DNA from: DATJGR01 sp963812255
GTDB lineage: Bacteria > Pseudomonadota > Gammaproteobacteria > Pseudomonadales > Azotimanducaceae
Assembly: GCA_963812255.1 (NCBI GenBank)
Contig: CAWEUM010000003.1
Coordinates: forward strand, 124,001 to 188,000
Direction of reading: 5' to 3'
Length of the DNA: 64,000 bases
Shown here: one piece after another, positions 35,090 to 44,250 of the stretch
Layout of the letters: each line of letters begins with the position of its first letter
How positions within the stretch are numbered: the stretch's first letter is position 1
Position numbers and translations under genes: made by a program
Notes under the pieces: model-generated
What the model saw: only the letters and a program-made list of their open reading frames with translations
What the model was told of the DNA's origin: nothing
The model's database searches: none

Positions 35090-35641
35090 TCAATTTGACC
35101 GATCCGGGTCTTGTCGACTGGACTCGGACCCATCGACCGCCAGTCCCGGCACCCGCGCATTGACCCACGGTTTCCCCCAACGGTCGAACGCGAACCAGGC
35201 GCCGGCGAGTAGAACAATGCTCCATGGTCCAAGACGGTTGATCACGAACACCGGCCAACCGAACGCGAGGAATCCATTGAGGAACGATTGCGACGCGAAC
35301 CGGAACAGGAATCCCAGGACCTCCTGCACGATCATCGTGGTGAGATCGCCGTCACCTTCGAAGTTGTCAAAGAACGCCTGCACTTCCAGCACTGCGAAAG
35401 TGACGACATAACCGAGGCCGTAAAAGCCGCCGCCCCGCACTCGCCAAATCCTGAGCAGCCCATGGCGAATTCGCGACGGAATCTCTTTAGGTTCCGAGAC
35501 GGCGCTCCGCACCTCACCGACGGATTCGCTGAGGCGAACCTGCAGTCGCTGCACCAAACTCGCCTTGCGCTTCCGCCGCCTGGATCCCGGTCCGCTGTCG
35601 GGGGTGTGATCAGTTGCGATGAAGGTACCCCCTCCAGCCAA
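35090..35641 (-). CDS. Conserved hypothetical membrane protein
   Basis: A 183-residue protein of unknown function. A basic, Arg/Lys-rich N-terminus (~1-60) precedes three hydrophobic segments: YGLGYVVTFAVLEVQAFF, FRFASQSFLNGFLAFGWPVFVI and WSIVLLAGAWFAFDRW. It starts one base after the end of the ThDP enzyme gene on the same strand, so it is the third gene of the symporter - ThDP enzyme run. It may be a membrane partner for these or an unrelated passenger. Confidence 0.6.
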   Translation of the reverse strand: MAGGGTFIATDHTPDSGPGSRRRKRKASLVQRLQVRLSESVGEVRSAVSEPKEIPSRIRHGLLRIWRVRGGGFYGLGYVVTFAVLEVQAFFDNFEGDGDLTTMIVQEVLGFLFRFASQSFLNGFLAFGWPVFVINRLGPWSIVLLAGAWFAFDRWGKPWVNARVPGLAVDGSESSRQDPDRSN

Positions 35642-37276
35642 TCAGGCCCTGCGCGGTTGTCCGAACAGAGAACCCATCGGCGAGAGCGCATTCATGTCGA
35701 TATCGAGTAGCACCGGACCGTTGTGCGCAATCGCTCGATCGAACGCGGCGTCGAATTCGTCTGCGTTGCGGACCGCTTCCGCATGCACGCCCATACCCTG
35801 TGCAACTTGAACGAAATCCGGGGTCTTGATATCGACACCAGCCGTGCGGCCATCGAATCGCATCCGCTGAATCGCCCTCAGCACGCCGTAGCCGCGATCG
35901 TTGAAGACACAGACGACGATCGGCAACTGATACTGCGCCGCCGTCGCCAATTCACCGATGTGCAGCATGAAACCGCCGTCGCCCTGAATGACGACGGTTT
36001 TCTCCCCGGTTGCGACGGCCGCGCCGATCGCCAACGGCAGGCCGGGGCCGATTGCGGCCGATGTCGTCGACAAAGAGGTGCGGGGCGTCAGTACCGGGAG
36101 CAATCGATTGCCCCATATGTACGCCGGCACCGTCGCATCTCTAACGATATTTCCCTGGCGCGGCAACGCACGGCGGATCGCGTCCATGATGCGTTGATGG
36201 TCGGGACCCATCTGCGCGCGAATCGCCATCCGCGCAGCATCACGGCCTTGCTGCGCTTGCCGCAGGAAATCCGGATCGCCAGGCTCTGCGTTCTGCGCCG
36301 CCAGCAAGGCCGACAACGATGCCTCAGCGTCACCGATCACCGCAACGTCGGCTGGATAACTGCGATTGATCACGGCCGCATCGGCATCGATGTGAAGCAG
36401 CCGTCCAGGCAGCTTCAGGCTCCAGTTGGCGGTCGCGCCGCCTTGAAAGCGCGCGCCAACCGCAATCACCAGTTCCGCGCCGGCGAGCGTGTCCCGCAAT
36501 TCCGCTTGCGCGGTCAGCGGCCCCATTGCCAGCGCGTGATCTTCGGCGATCGCCCCGCGGCCGTTGGCAGAGGTGAACACCGGTGCGTTGAGCGCTTCGG
36601 CGAGTCGCTGCAGCAGCGCCGCGGCATTGCCGCTGATCACGCCGCCGCCTGCCCAGATCACCCTGCGTGACGTCTCTGCGATCAAACGTGCCGCATCGGC
36701 GATCACAGCGGGGTTCGGTGTCGCGACAGAAGGCCTCGGCATCGATACCGTGCCGGCGTCGATGTCCCGATACTGGAAATCGATTGGGATTTCGACCGCA
36801 CCGGGCTGCGGTGGCGCCGTCATCGCATCGTTGGCAACGCGCGTGATCACGTCTGCGATGTCATCGGCCCGATTCACGCGTTCGGCGCGTCGGGTAACCG
36901 TGCGCAGCATTTCCAATTGCCGCTCGGCTTCGTGCAGGAAACCTTTTCCCTTACCGAGGTAGGGGGTGTCGATCTGGCCCGTCAACATCAGCACCGGCGA
37001 CGACGCGAACCCGGCTTCGAACAGGCCCGGGACCGCATTGCAAGCGCCGGGACCCGTGCTCGTGATGGCCACCCCGAGCCTGCCGCTGCTGCGCGCATAA
37101 CCGTCGGCGGCATGCACCGCGGCCTGCTCGTGGCGCATGTCGATTGGCGTGATGCCGCCACGCCGCAGGATCGCGTCGTAGATCGGAATATTGTGCACGC
37201 TGACGAGGCCAAACACGTGCTCCACGTCGAGCGCGCGCAATGCCTGGTATGCGAGATCCGCACCGGTGATCGTCAT
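35642..37276 (-). CDS. Acetolactate-synthase-like ThDP-dependent enzyme (paralog A)
   Basis: A 544-residue ThDP enzyme. The PYR domain begins GADLAYQALRALDVEHVFGL with catalytic glutamate in DMRHEQAAVHAADGYAR; the PP domain has the ThDP site QGDGGFMLH and VCVFNDRGYGVLR. The close paralog at 55333-56967 has the same length and architecture. Related enzymes are acetolactate synthase, glyoxylate carboligase and 2-hydroxyacyl-CoA lyase-like proteins; no regulatory subunit is near. Its start overlaps the symporter stop (ATGA), so uptake of a substrate and its ThDP-dependent cleavage are probably linked. Confidence 0.88.
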   Translation of the reverse strand: MTITGADLAYQALRALDVEHVFGLVSVHNIPIYDAILRRGGITPIDMRHEQAAVHAADGYARSSGRLGVAITSTGPGACNAVPGLFEAGFASSPVLMLTGQIDTPYLGKGKGFLHEAERQLEMLRTVTRRAERVNRADDIADVITRVANDAMTAPPQPGAVEIPIDFQYRDIDAGTVSMPRPSVATPNPAVIADAARLIAETSRRVIWAGGGVISGNAAALLQRLAEALNAPVFTSANGRGAIAEDHALAMGPLTAQAELRDTLAGAELVIAVGARFQGGATANWSLKLPGRLLHIDADAAVINRSYPADVAVIGDAEASLSALLAAQNAEPGDPDFLRQAQQGRDAARMAIRAQMGPDHQRIMDAIRRALPRQGNIVRDATVPAYIWGNRLLPVLTPRTSLSTTSAAIGPGLPLAIGAAVATGEKTVVIQGDGGFMLHIGELATAAQYQLPIVVCVFNDRGYGVLRAIQRMRFDGRTAGVDIKTPDFVQVAQGMGVHAEAVRNADEFDAAFDRAIAHNGPVLLDIDMNALSPMGSLFGQPRRA

Positions 37277-38790
37277 GCCGCTTCGTCCGCTCGTTGGCGC
37301 CGTTTTTCGCCCAGCGCAACCATGATTTCCTGATGCCGTTCACGCGTCAGATGATAGTGGCTGTAGCACCACACGCAGACGACGACGAAGCCGGCGACGA
37401 TCGGTCCGTACAACAAACCGAGTTGATGGATCGTTTGCGCCGGAACGTCTGCTGCGGTTTGAATGTGAATGCCGCGCGGCCACGATATGATGTCCAGCGC
37501 GACCCCGGCGATGATGTTGCCAAAACCGGTGGTGCATTTGTTGGCGAACGACACGGCGGCGAAGAAGATACCTTCCTGCCGCTTGCCCGTACGCAATTCG
37601 TTCTCGTCCGCGACATCTGCGACCATCGAGCCGAACGTCACCAACGCCTGAACGACGCCTACTCCCTGCAGGAATTTCACGACAATCAGCGTGACGACCA
37701 GCGCCTGCGTACCGTTCTGCGGAAACAGATCGAGCAGCCGCAACACCACGGGCACGATCTGGCACACGGCCCACCAGGATGTACCCCACACCACCGACGG
37801 CTTCTTATCGAACCGCTTGTTCAGTTTGCTCGCGAAGGTCGCGCCGACCATCACACCCAGCGGACTGGCGATGTAGAAATACAACAGATCATTGGAGCGC
37901 AATTCCCAGAAGAACGTGTTCATGTAGAGATTCAGCGATGCGTCGACGCCGACCATCAGGAACACGATCAGTACGCCGAGAAACAACCAGCGAAACGACG
38001 GATTGCGCAGCGCATCGATCACCTCCCGCATCATGCGCACGAGGACGCCACGCCAATCGAGTTGTTCGATGCGGCCGGTCGGCTGTGGCAGCCGCGGAAT
38101 CTGACTCTGGGTACCGCGAGCCGTCGTGAAGATCGAAAGCGCCATCAGAATCGACAACGTCAGCGCGTAAGGCGGATATGCGGCGCGATTGAATTGACCG
38201 TGTGGGAATTCCGGCGTGGCAGAGAAGAACACGCCAAACCCGATAATGACCGCCAACAAGCCGCCAAAGGTGCCGAAGAACTGGCGATAGCCGACCACCG
38301 CCGTGCGCTCTTCGAAATTCGTCGTCAGTTCGGCGCCGAGCGCGATATGCGGTACGTAGTACATCGTCATTGCGCCACGCACCAGCACCGCAAATGTCAG
38401 CAGCCATGCAAACAAGCCGAACTGGCCGAGCCCTTCGGGGGGCGACAACAGAAAATAGAACGACGCCGCCATCGGGATGATCGCGGCATACAGAAACGGG
38501 TGGCGCCTGCCGAGCTTGGAACGCCAGTGATCGGACAGCGATCCTGCCAGCGGGTCGCTGATCGCGTCGAACACCAGCGCGATACCCAATGCGAGTCCCG
38601 CGAGCGTGCCGGACAGACCCAATACCTGGTTGTAGTAGAACAGCACGAAAATGCCGAACCCGCCGTTCTTCAGCCCTTCGGCGGCCTGTCCCACGCCATA
38701 CGCAACCTTCGTCGGAAATCTCAGCTGCGTCGGATCCACCCGATGCCCTCGCCCACCGTTGAACGGGCTCGATGATGCAGACATCGGCAT
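37273..38790 (-). CDS. GPH-family (MelB-like) cation symporter
   Basis: A 505-residue MFS transporter of the glycoside-pentoside-hexuronide group with about 12 helices. Diagnostic parts are KVAYGVGQAAEGLKN at the N-terminus, ALVFDAISDPLAGSLSDHWRSKLGRRHPF (loop 2-3 motif) and the long middle loop. Members import sugars, glucuronides or other carboxylated solutes with H+ or Na+. It is the first gene of a run with ThDP paralog A (ATGA overlap) and a membrane protein; a solute cleaved by the ThDP enzyme is a reasonable cargo, but this is an inference. Confidence 0.88.
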   Translation of the reverse strand: MPMSASSSPFNGGRGHRVDPTQLRFPTKVAYGVGQAAEGLKNGGFGIFVLFYYNQVLGLSGTLAGLALGIALVFDAISDPLAGSLSDHWRSKLGRRHPFLYAAIIPMAASFYFLLSPPEGLGQFGLFAWLLTFAVLVRGAMTMYYVPHIALGAELTTNFEERTAVVGYRQFFGTFGGLLAVIIGFGVFFSATPEFPHGQFNRAAYPPYALTLSILMALSIFTTARGTQSQIPRLPQPTGRIEQLDWRGVLVRMMREVIDALRNPSFRWLFLGVLIVFLMVGVDASLNLYMNTFFWELRSNDLLYFYIASPLGVMVGATFASKLNKRFDKKPSVVWGTSWWAVCQIVPVVLRLLDLFPQNGTQALVVTLIVVKFLQGVGVVQALVTFGSMVADVADENELRTGKRQEGIFFAAVSFANKCTTGFGNIIAGVALDIISWPRGIHIQTAADVPAQTIHQLGLLYGPIVAGFVVVCVWCYSHYHLTRERHQEIMVALGEKRRQRADEAA

Positions 38791-38891
38791 ACCGCCGCAA
38801 TGCCGAACCCAGATGGTCAGAAGCTGCGGCGCCGTATCGTTTCACCTACCATCGTCGCCATTCGCCGCTCTTTTCAAGTTCGGAGGCTTGC

Positions 38892-39401
38892 ATGGCCGCG
38901 CCATTCGTATGTCCGCAGCGTCGCGTCGAACGCGCCTGGATCGACTACAACGGTCACATGAACATGGCCTACTACAACCTGCTGTTCGATCAGTCGCTCG
39001 ACCACGTATTCGACGCACTCGGCATCGGCGTCGAGTACGTTCGCAGCGGCGGTTCGTGCTTCATCGCCGAAGCGCACGTCACGTACGCGCGGGAAGTGCA
39101 ACTCGAGGACCCATTGCGGATCACCTACCAACTGCTCGACTGGGACGAGAAGCGTGTGCACATGTTTGGCGCAATGCACCACGCCAACGAGAACTACCTG
39201 GCCGCCACGTCCGAACAGCTAGCGCTGCACGTCGACATGGCCTCGCGCCGGGCCGCGCCGTTTCCCGCGGACGTGCAACAGCGCATTGCAGCAATGATGC
39301 AGGCGCACCGGCATCTCGAGATGCCGACACAGGTCGGCCACGTGATAGGGATCCCCCCGGAGCGTTCAATGCGCCGACCCAAGGGGCCAGAGCCGCTCTG
39401 A
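38892..39401 (+). CDS. Acyl-CoA thioesterase (4HBT hot-dog fold)
   Basis: A 169-residue thioesterase of the hot-dog fold. The signature WIDYNGHMNMAYYNLLFDQSLDHVF carries the family Asp/Asn-Gly-His-Met core, followed by FIAEAHVTYAREVQLEDPLRI. Similar proteins hydrolyse medium- or long-chain acyl-CoA or betainyl-CoA. GGAGG sits before ATG 38892; the open frame continues upstream to 38772. The 3' end runs into a GGGGYCAGAG hairpin shared with other intergenic sites, tail to tail with the acyl-CoA dehydrogenase. Confidence 0.85.
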   Translation: MAAPFVCPQRRVERAWIDYNGHMNMAYYNLLFDQSLDHVFDALGIGVEYVRSGGSCFIAEAHVTYAREVQLEDPLRITYQLLDWDEKRVHMFGAMHHANENYLAATSEQLALHVDMASRRAAPFPADVQQRIAAMMQAHRHLEMPTQVGHVIGIPPERSMRRPKGPEPL

Positions 39402-39405
39402 CCCC
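39383..39405. terminator. Bidirectional GGGGCCAGAG hairpin
   Basis: A 10-base arm (39383-39392) pairs with 39396-39405 with one mismatch around a three-base loop. It overlaps the last codons of the thioesterase and lies just before the convergent acyl-CoA dehydrogenase stop, so it could end both transcripts. The same GGGGTCAGAG word recurs at 48671 and, as a bulged hairpin, at 55293-55314. Confidence 0.5.
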
Positions 39406-39416
39406 CGATGCTGTTC

Positions 39417-40562
39417 TCAGTAGCCTTCGAGTTCGCCGTAGCGATTTCGATGAAAGTTCGCGTCGCCAAAGGTTTGCTCGGCGACGGCTGAACGCTTGAT
39501 GAAAAAGCCGATATCGAACTCGTCGGTCATGCCGATGCCGCCATGCATCTGGATGCCTTCGCGCGATACCCGCGTGAACGTCTCGCCGACCTTGGTTTTC
39601 GCGAGACTCGCCAGCTTGGCGATCTCTGCGGGATCGCGTCCTTCGTCGAGTGCCGTCAGCGCTTCGAGCACCACCGATTTCGACAATTCCACTTCACAGA
39701 ACATATCGGCGGCGCGGTGCTTCAACGCCTGGAACGAACCGATCGGCACTCCGAACTGCTCGCGCTCTTTGAGGTAGGCAATGGTGCGTTCGAAGCACTC
39801 CTCGGTCGAACCGAGCATTTCGGCAGCGAGGCCGATGCGCGCGACATCGAGTGTGCGTTCGAGAATGTCGGCGCCGCTGCCGAGTTCGCCGAGGATCTGA
39901 TCGCGCCCCGCTTGCACGGCGCGGAACTGAATGTTTGCGGCATTGCGGCTGTCCGCCATCTTCGTGCGCGTCACCTTGACGCCTTTCGTCTTGCGATCGA
40001 TCAGAAACAGCGTGAGCCCCTCGCGGCTGTCCTTCTTGCCCGACGTCCGCGTGACGACGATCAGCTTGTCGGCGACATGACCGTCCAGCACGAACGTTTT
40101 CTTGCCACTGATCTTGAACACGCCGTCCTTTTCGCGCGCTTTGGTTGCGATGTGGAAAGGCGCGTGGCGATGAGATTCCTCGAGTGCGAGCGCAACGATC
40201 AGCTCGCCGCTGACGATGCGGGGAAGCAGTTCGTGCTTTTGTTCCTGGGAGCCGGCCAGATTGATCGCCGTGCCGCCCACCCAGACCGTGCTGACCAACG
40301 GGCTCGCGGCGAGCGTGCGGCCGGTCTCCTGCGTCACGACGCCGAGACCTTTGTAGCCGAATGCCAGACCACCGTACTCTTCCGGCCATGGGATACCCGA
40401 CCAGCCGAGTTCGACCATCTTCGCCCATGTGCCGCGATCGAAACCGTCGGCGCTGTCGGAATCGCGCAGTGTACGCAGCTGAGAGATCGGTGCGTTGGTG
40501 CCGCAGAACGCCTTCGCGGTGTCCTTGAGCATGTTCTGCTCTTCATTGAGAATCATCGGCAT
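39417..40562 (-). CDS. Acyl-CoA dehydrogenase
   Basis: A 381-residue FAD-dependent acyl-CoA dehydrogenase. Seen features: LNEEQNMLKDTAKAFC at the start, the substrate/FAD loop ALALEESH... in place of the usual TEP motif, then REGIQMHGGIGMTDEFDIGFF near the C-terminus. It belongs to the group often paired with a second, heteromeric dehydrogenase subunit and found in steroid or branched-acid degradation; the catalytic base is not assigned here. Divergent from the methyltransferase downstream. Convergent with the thioesterase. Confidence 0.87.
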   Translation of the reverse strand: MPMILNEEQNMLKDTAKAFCGTNAPISQLRTLRDSDSADGFDRGTWAKMVELGWSGIPWPEEYGGLAFGYKGLGVVTQETGRTLAASPLVSTVWVGGTAINLAGSQEQKHELLPRIVSGELIVALALEESHRHAPFHIATKAREKDGVFKISGKKTFVLDGHVADKLIVVTRTSGKKDSREGLTLFLIDRKTKGVKVTRTKMADSRNAANIQFRAVQAGRDQILGELGSGADILERTLDVARIGLAAEMLGSTEECFERTIAYLKEREQFGVPIGSFQALKHRAADMFCEVELSKSVVLEALTALDEGRDPAEIAKLASLAKTKVGETFTRVSREGIQMHGGIGMTDEFDIGFFIKRSAVAEQTFGDANFHRNRYGELEGY

Positions 40563-40679
40563 GGGAATCCCCTTACTCCTATCGTTAGATTCCGGGGCTG
40601 ACTACGACGACCCGCTCGATGCGACGATCGAGCCGCACCAGACGTTCGGCCTGGGCTGTATCCCCGTTCGAAGCCGTCG

Positions 40680-41423
40680 ATGAAAGCAGACTCAATTCAG
40701 CTTGTCGAGCATGCGCTACGGACGCTGAACGATGCGTTGCATGCAACGCTACCAATGGGCCGGATCGTCGTGCAGTCGTTGCCGGGCTGCGGCGGCATCA
40801 GGCTCGGGCTGATCAATGCTGACTTTCCCATCGGCCCGCTGCCCGGCGACGTGATGCAGGCGGTGCTCGAGCGACCTGCGTATTGGGCGCTCTGCTGGGG
40901 CAGCGGTCTCGGCCTCGCGCAATGGCTGCATCTGCACCCGCAGTCGGTGCGCGGCAGGCGCGTGCTCGACGTCGGATCCGGTTCGGGCATCGCCGGCATC
41001 TCGGCACTGCGCAACGGTGCCGCATCAGTGGTCGCGTGCGACAGTGATGCCGCCGCACGTGATGCGACCCGGGCCAACGCGGCCATCAACGACGTATACC
41101 TGGACACGTGCCGGAGTCTGGCCGACGCCTGCGGCGATTTCGACGTGGCGTTGCTGGCCGACGTTCTGTACGACAGCAGCAATCTGCCGCTGCTCGCCGC
41201 CGCGCAACGTATCGCACGCGGCGTCGTCGTGGCCGATTCGCGCGTCACCGAGATACCCGCGCCGGGCTTTCGGCTCGTCGCCGAAATCGACGCGCGCACG
41301 CAACCGAATCTCAACGAGTTCGATGCATACCGCACCGTGCGGGTATTCGTTCAGGGCGCGGTCGCCGGCAACGCATCGGACGGAGCCGAAAGTGACGGAG
41401 ACGCGATCGGCCCGGCTTGCTGA
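40680..41423 (+). CDS. Class I SAM-dependent methyltransferase (ETFB-lysine/PrmA-like)
   Basis: A 247-residue methyltransferase. Motif I is VLDVGSGSGIAGI, preceded by the upstream helix region PAYWALCWGSGLGLAQWL, and motif II/III includes VVACDSDAAARDATRANAA; later ALLADVLYD is motif IV. This resembles the family containing the electron-transfer-flavoprotein beta-subunit lysine methyltransferases and ribosomal L11 methyltransferases. Its 3' end overlaps the convergent gene by 73 bases. Neighbouring acyl-CoA dehydrogenases use ETF, so an ETF-modifying role is plausible but unproven. Confidence 0.78.
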   Translation: MKADSIQLVEHALRTLNDALHATLPMGRIVVQSLPGCGGIRLGLINADFPIGPLPGDVMQAVLERPAYWALCWGSGLGLAQWLHLHPQSVRGRRVLDVGSGSGIAGISALRNGAASVVACDSDAAARDATRANAAINDVYLDTCRSLADACGDFDVALLADVLYDSSNLPLLAAAQRIARGVVVADSRVTEIPAPGFRLVAEIDARTQPNLNEFDAYRTVRVFVQGAVAGNASDGAESDGDAIGPAC

Positions 41424-42220
41424 TCCTGTGCGCTGCTGCCCGGCGTGTCTGACACCACGGTATCGGCGAGCACGAGCACATCACGGCGAAACAGCCGCCG
41501 CTGCAGCGTCTGCAGCGTTTCGCGTTCCGTGTCGTGCGCCCAGGCCGCGCGCTGCGCTGCATTGGTGAATCCGTACACGAGGATCGCGTCGAAACGCTGC
41601 TCGGCGTCGGCGACCAACGGGTTCAAACTGGCGCGCCAGATGAGCTTGCCGTCATGGCGCGCAAGCATCGTTGCATCCTGACTCGACCATTGCGTGTCGT
41701 AACGATCGATCGAATCGTCATGCGCGCCGGCCATCAGACGCACCGCCTGGGCGTGCGTGCCAAGTGGGCTGAACATGGCGTCGTACCCGGCCACCGGCGT
41801 CGCCGACAGCAGCGCGCTGCGTTTCACCATTTTTTCACGCGCGCCGCCCAATGCCCGGTAGTCACTGCTCGTGACGAGTTCGATGAATGCCGACCGAGAC
41901 GGGTAGTCGACCAGTTCGAGCACCGGCCAACCATCGAGAACATCGCCACGGACCACCTGCTCCGCGCGCGCGATCCAGATCGTGCGACCACCGAGCGCTT
42001 CGATCAGCAGGGTGGCCGGCCGCTCGAATGTACGCCGGTAGGTGGCCTGCTGCTTGGGACCCGCGAAATCGAGCAGATTGATCAGCACCACCGGCTCGGT
42101 GCGCCGCTCGGTATGAAAGACGAAGCGGAGAATATTCGGGCCCAACAGGTAGGCGACGATGGCCAACCCGAGCAAGGTCACGCCGAGAAACACCAGAAAA
42201 CTCATCAATCCGCGACTCAT
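41351..42220 (-). CDS. Membrane-anchored protein with duplicated DUF1330-like domain
   Basis: A 289-residue protein: one N-terminal helix (MSFLVFLGVTLLGLAIVAYLL) and two similar alpha/beta domains. The first includes EPVVLINLLDFAGPKQQATYRRTFERPATLLIEALGGRTIW and WPVLELVDYPSRSAFIELVTSSDY, resembling DUF1330 (ferredoxin-like) proteins; the second has DAILVYGFTNAAQRAAW. The C-terminus is Ser/Ala-rich and overlaps the convergent methyltransferase gene. The function is unknown. Divergent from the enoyl-CoA hydratase. Confidence 0.65.
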   Translation of the reverse strand: MSRGLMSFLVFLGVTLLGLAIVAYLLGPNILRFVFHTERRTEPVVLINLLDFAGPKQQATYRRTFERPATLLIEALGGRTIWIARAEQVVRGDVLDGWPVLELVDYPSRSAFIELVTSSDYRALGGAREKMVKRSALLSATPVAGYDAMFSPLGTHAQAVRLMAGAHDDSIDRYDTQWSSQDATMLARHDGKLIWRASLNPLVADAEQRFDAILVYGFTNAAQRAAWAHDTERETLQTLQRRLFRRDVLVLADTVVSDTPGSSAQDQQAGPIASPSLSAPSDALPATAP

Positions 42221-42377
42221 CCGAAACTCTAGTCGTGCAACGTCGGCGGCGATGTTACCGAAAGATGCGGCCGAAGATCGCCGTACTGTCCGCGACGCGC
42301 TCGCGCGAGGTTGCGGAATTGGCTACGCTTTCCGGAATACCTGCCCGCATGTCTGCCATAGCCACAGAGGATTCACG

Positions 42378-43229
42378 ATGTATCAGCACATCCTGTACTC
42401 GGTCGAAGCACCCGTTGCGACGATCACAATGAACCGGCCCGACAACCTCAATGCATTCACCACGCGCATGCTCGCCGAGATCCGTCACGCGCTCGCTGCG
42501 GCGGAGCGCGACGACAGCGTCGTCGGCATCATCCTGACCGGCGCGGGACGCGGCTTCTGCGCCGGCATGGACATGAATGCGCTGAACGATATGTCGTCGG
42601 GATCCGGCGCCAACGCCGACGACCTGGCGCCCCTCGCGGCAGACCCGGGCGATCCGGACATGGGCGACGACTTCCAGGTGACTTATTCGTATCTGCTGTC
42701 TATTCGCAAGCCGCTGCTCGCCGCGATCAACGGTGCCTGTGCCGGGCTCGGTTTCTGCTTCGCGCTGCTGTGCGACATGCGCTTCGTCGAGAAAACCGCG
42801 AAATTCACCACCGCGTTTTCGCAGCGCGGGCTCGTCGCCGAACACGGTGCAAGCTGGTTACTGCCGCGGCTGATCGGCCCCGGACGGGCGCTGGATCTGT
42901 TGTGGAGTGCGCGCAAGTTCGATGGCGTGGAAGCGCAACAGCTCGGTCTCGCAGAACGCCTGTGCGACACCGGCGCGTCTGCCACGGAGGCAGCCAGCTA
43001 CATCAAGCAACTCGCCGCAAGCGCCGCGCCGATGTCGTTGATGGTGATGAAGCAGCAGGTGTACCGGCATCTCAACATGCCGCTCGGCGATGCGATGCGC
43101 GACACCAACAAGCTGATGGCCGAGAGCCTGAAGCGCGACGACTTCCGCGAGGGCGTTCGCTCGTTCATGGAACGGCGTCCGCCACAGTTCAAGCCGCTGC
43201 AGCTCACAGCACAGAAAGCGAAGCGCTAA
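42378..43229 (+). CDS. Enoyl-CoA hydratase/isomerase-family protein
   Basis: A 283-residue crotonase-fold protein. Core features: ATITMNRPDNLNAFTTRM, the oxyanion-hole segment TGAGRGFCAGMDMNAL, and AINGACAGLGFCFALLCDMRF, with AFSQRGLVAEHGASWLLPRLIG carrying the glutamate/helical region. It is longer than typical hydratases because of a Gly/Asp-rich insert (SSGSGANADDLAPLAADPG). Expected role: hydration or isomerisation of an enoyl-CoA. ATG 42378 is chosen on an AGAGG site. Part of the plus-strand run with the hydrolase. Confidence 0.9.
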   Translation: MYQHILYSVEAPVATITMNRPDNLNAFTTRMLAEIRHALAAAERDDSVVGIILTGAGRGFCAGMDMNALNDMSSGSGANADDLAPLAADPGDPDMGDDFQVTYSYLLSIRKPLLAAINGACAGLGFCFALLCDMRFVEKTAKFTTAFSQRGLVAEHGASWLLPRLIGPGRALDLLWSARKFDGVEAQQLGLAERLCDTGASATEAASYIKQLAASAAPMSLMVMKQQVYRHLNMPLGDAMRDTNKLMAESLKRDDFREGVRSFMERRPPQFKPLQLTAQKAKR

Positions 43230-43271
43230 CAGGGTGGTTCAGGCGCACACGGCCGCGCGTATCGCATCGCA

Positions 43272-44183
43272 GTGACCGAACCCACGCGCCACCGCGTCGC
43301 GTCTTCGGGCGCCGCGCTCAACGTGTTCACGCTCGGCGATCCACGCAATGAGCCGCTGGTGCTCGTGCATGGCATTCGCGACGTCGCCGCGAGCCTGCTT
43401 GCGATCGCGCAGCCGCTGGCAGAGCGCCGCTACGTGGTGCTGCCGGAACTGCGTGGACACGGCGACAGCGACAAATCCAGCCACTACTCGATCTCGCAGT
43501 TCGTTTACGACCTTTACCGCGTCATCGAGGAGCTCACGCGCGCAGCGCCGGTGGTTGTCGGTCACAGCCTCGGCGGGCAGATCGCCGCGCATCACGCGGC
43601 GCTATTTCCGGAACATGTCAGCCGGCTCGTGATTGTCGAGGGTCTCGGTCCGCCCGAGCGGCCATACGAAATCGACGCCGAAGCGAAACGCCTCGCACAA
43701 CGTGCGCAATTGCTTTCGACGATGCAGTTGGCCGAACGCGGACGGCCATTACCGGGCGTTGGATTCGCCGCCGAGCGCCTGCGCGCAAACAACCCACGCC
43801 TGTCAGGTGATCGAGCGCATTGGCTGGCCGAACACGGAACCTCGATTGCGGACGACGGCCAGCTGTACTGGAAATTCGATCAGCGCGTCGGCCAGATCTG
43901 GCTGACGACGGATCCGGCGCTGAACCGCGAACGCTGGCGCGCGGTGAAATGCCCGACGTTGATCGTCACCGCCGATCTTGCGCACGAATACTGGACCGCG
44001 CAGATGCCGATTGCCGGTTGGGACGGCCGCTTCACCGACGACGATCTGGCCGAACGATTGCGGTGCTTTCACAACGCCGCGCACGTGCGGATCGCAGGCG
44101 CCGGACACATGGTGCATTTCGATGCGCCGGAGCGTCTGGTGGATGCGATCGCGAATTTCCTGCCGAGCCTGCCGCCGCCGTAG
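43272..44183 (+). CDS. Alpha/beta-hydrolase
   Basis: A 303-residue hydrolase with LVLVHGIRDVAASLL (HG loop), PELRGHGDSDK, the nucleophile elbow VVGHSLGGQI and the C-terminal catalytic histidine in GAGHMVHFDAPE. It starts with GTG, 42 bases after the enoyl-CoA hydratase stop, and precedes DUF169 by 67 bases. Substrate unknown; in this neighbourhood it may act on a CoA-thioester, ester or ring-cleavage product. Confidence 0.84.
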   Translation: MTEPTRHRVASSGAALNVFTLGDPRNEPLVLVHGIRDVAASLLAIAQPLAERRYVVLPELRGHGDSDKSSHYSISQFVYDLYRVIEELTRAAPVVVGHSLGGQIAAHHAALFPEHVSRLVIVEGLGPPERPYEIDAEAKRLAQRAQLLSTMQLAERGRPLPGVGFAAERLRANNPRLSGDRAHWLAEHGTSIADDGQLYWKFDQRVGQIWLTTDPALNRERWRAVKCPTLIVTADLAHEYWTAQMPIAGWDGRFTDDDLAERLRCFHNAAHVRIAGAGHMVHFDAPERLVDAIANFLPSLPPP

Positions 44184-44250
44184 CGGACAGGTGCGCCCCT
44201 CAACGCGCTGCGCTATCGTCCAACGATCCCAATCACCGGAACACAAACCC

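Noticed and set aside
37294..38775. Long open frame on the plus strand opposite the GPH symporter gene
   Set aside because: It is antisense to a clear transporter, rich in Arg/His/Gln as expected for a GC-rich shadow frame, and has no family features.
39543..40601. 352-codon plus-strand frame opposite the acyl-CoA dehydrogenase
   Set aside because: Antisense shadow of a strongly recognised gene; composition is abnormal and no motif is present.
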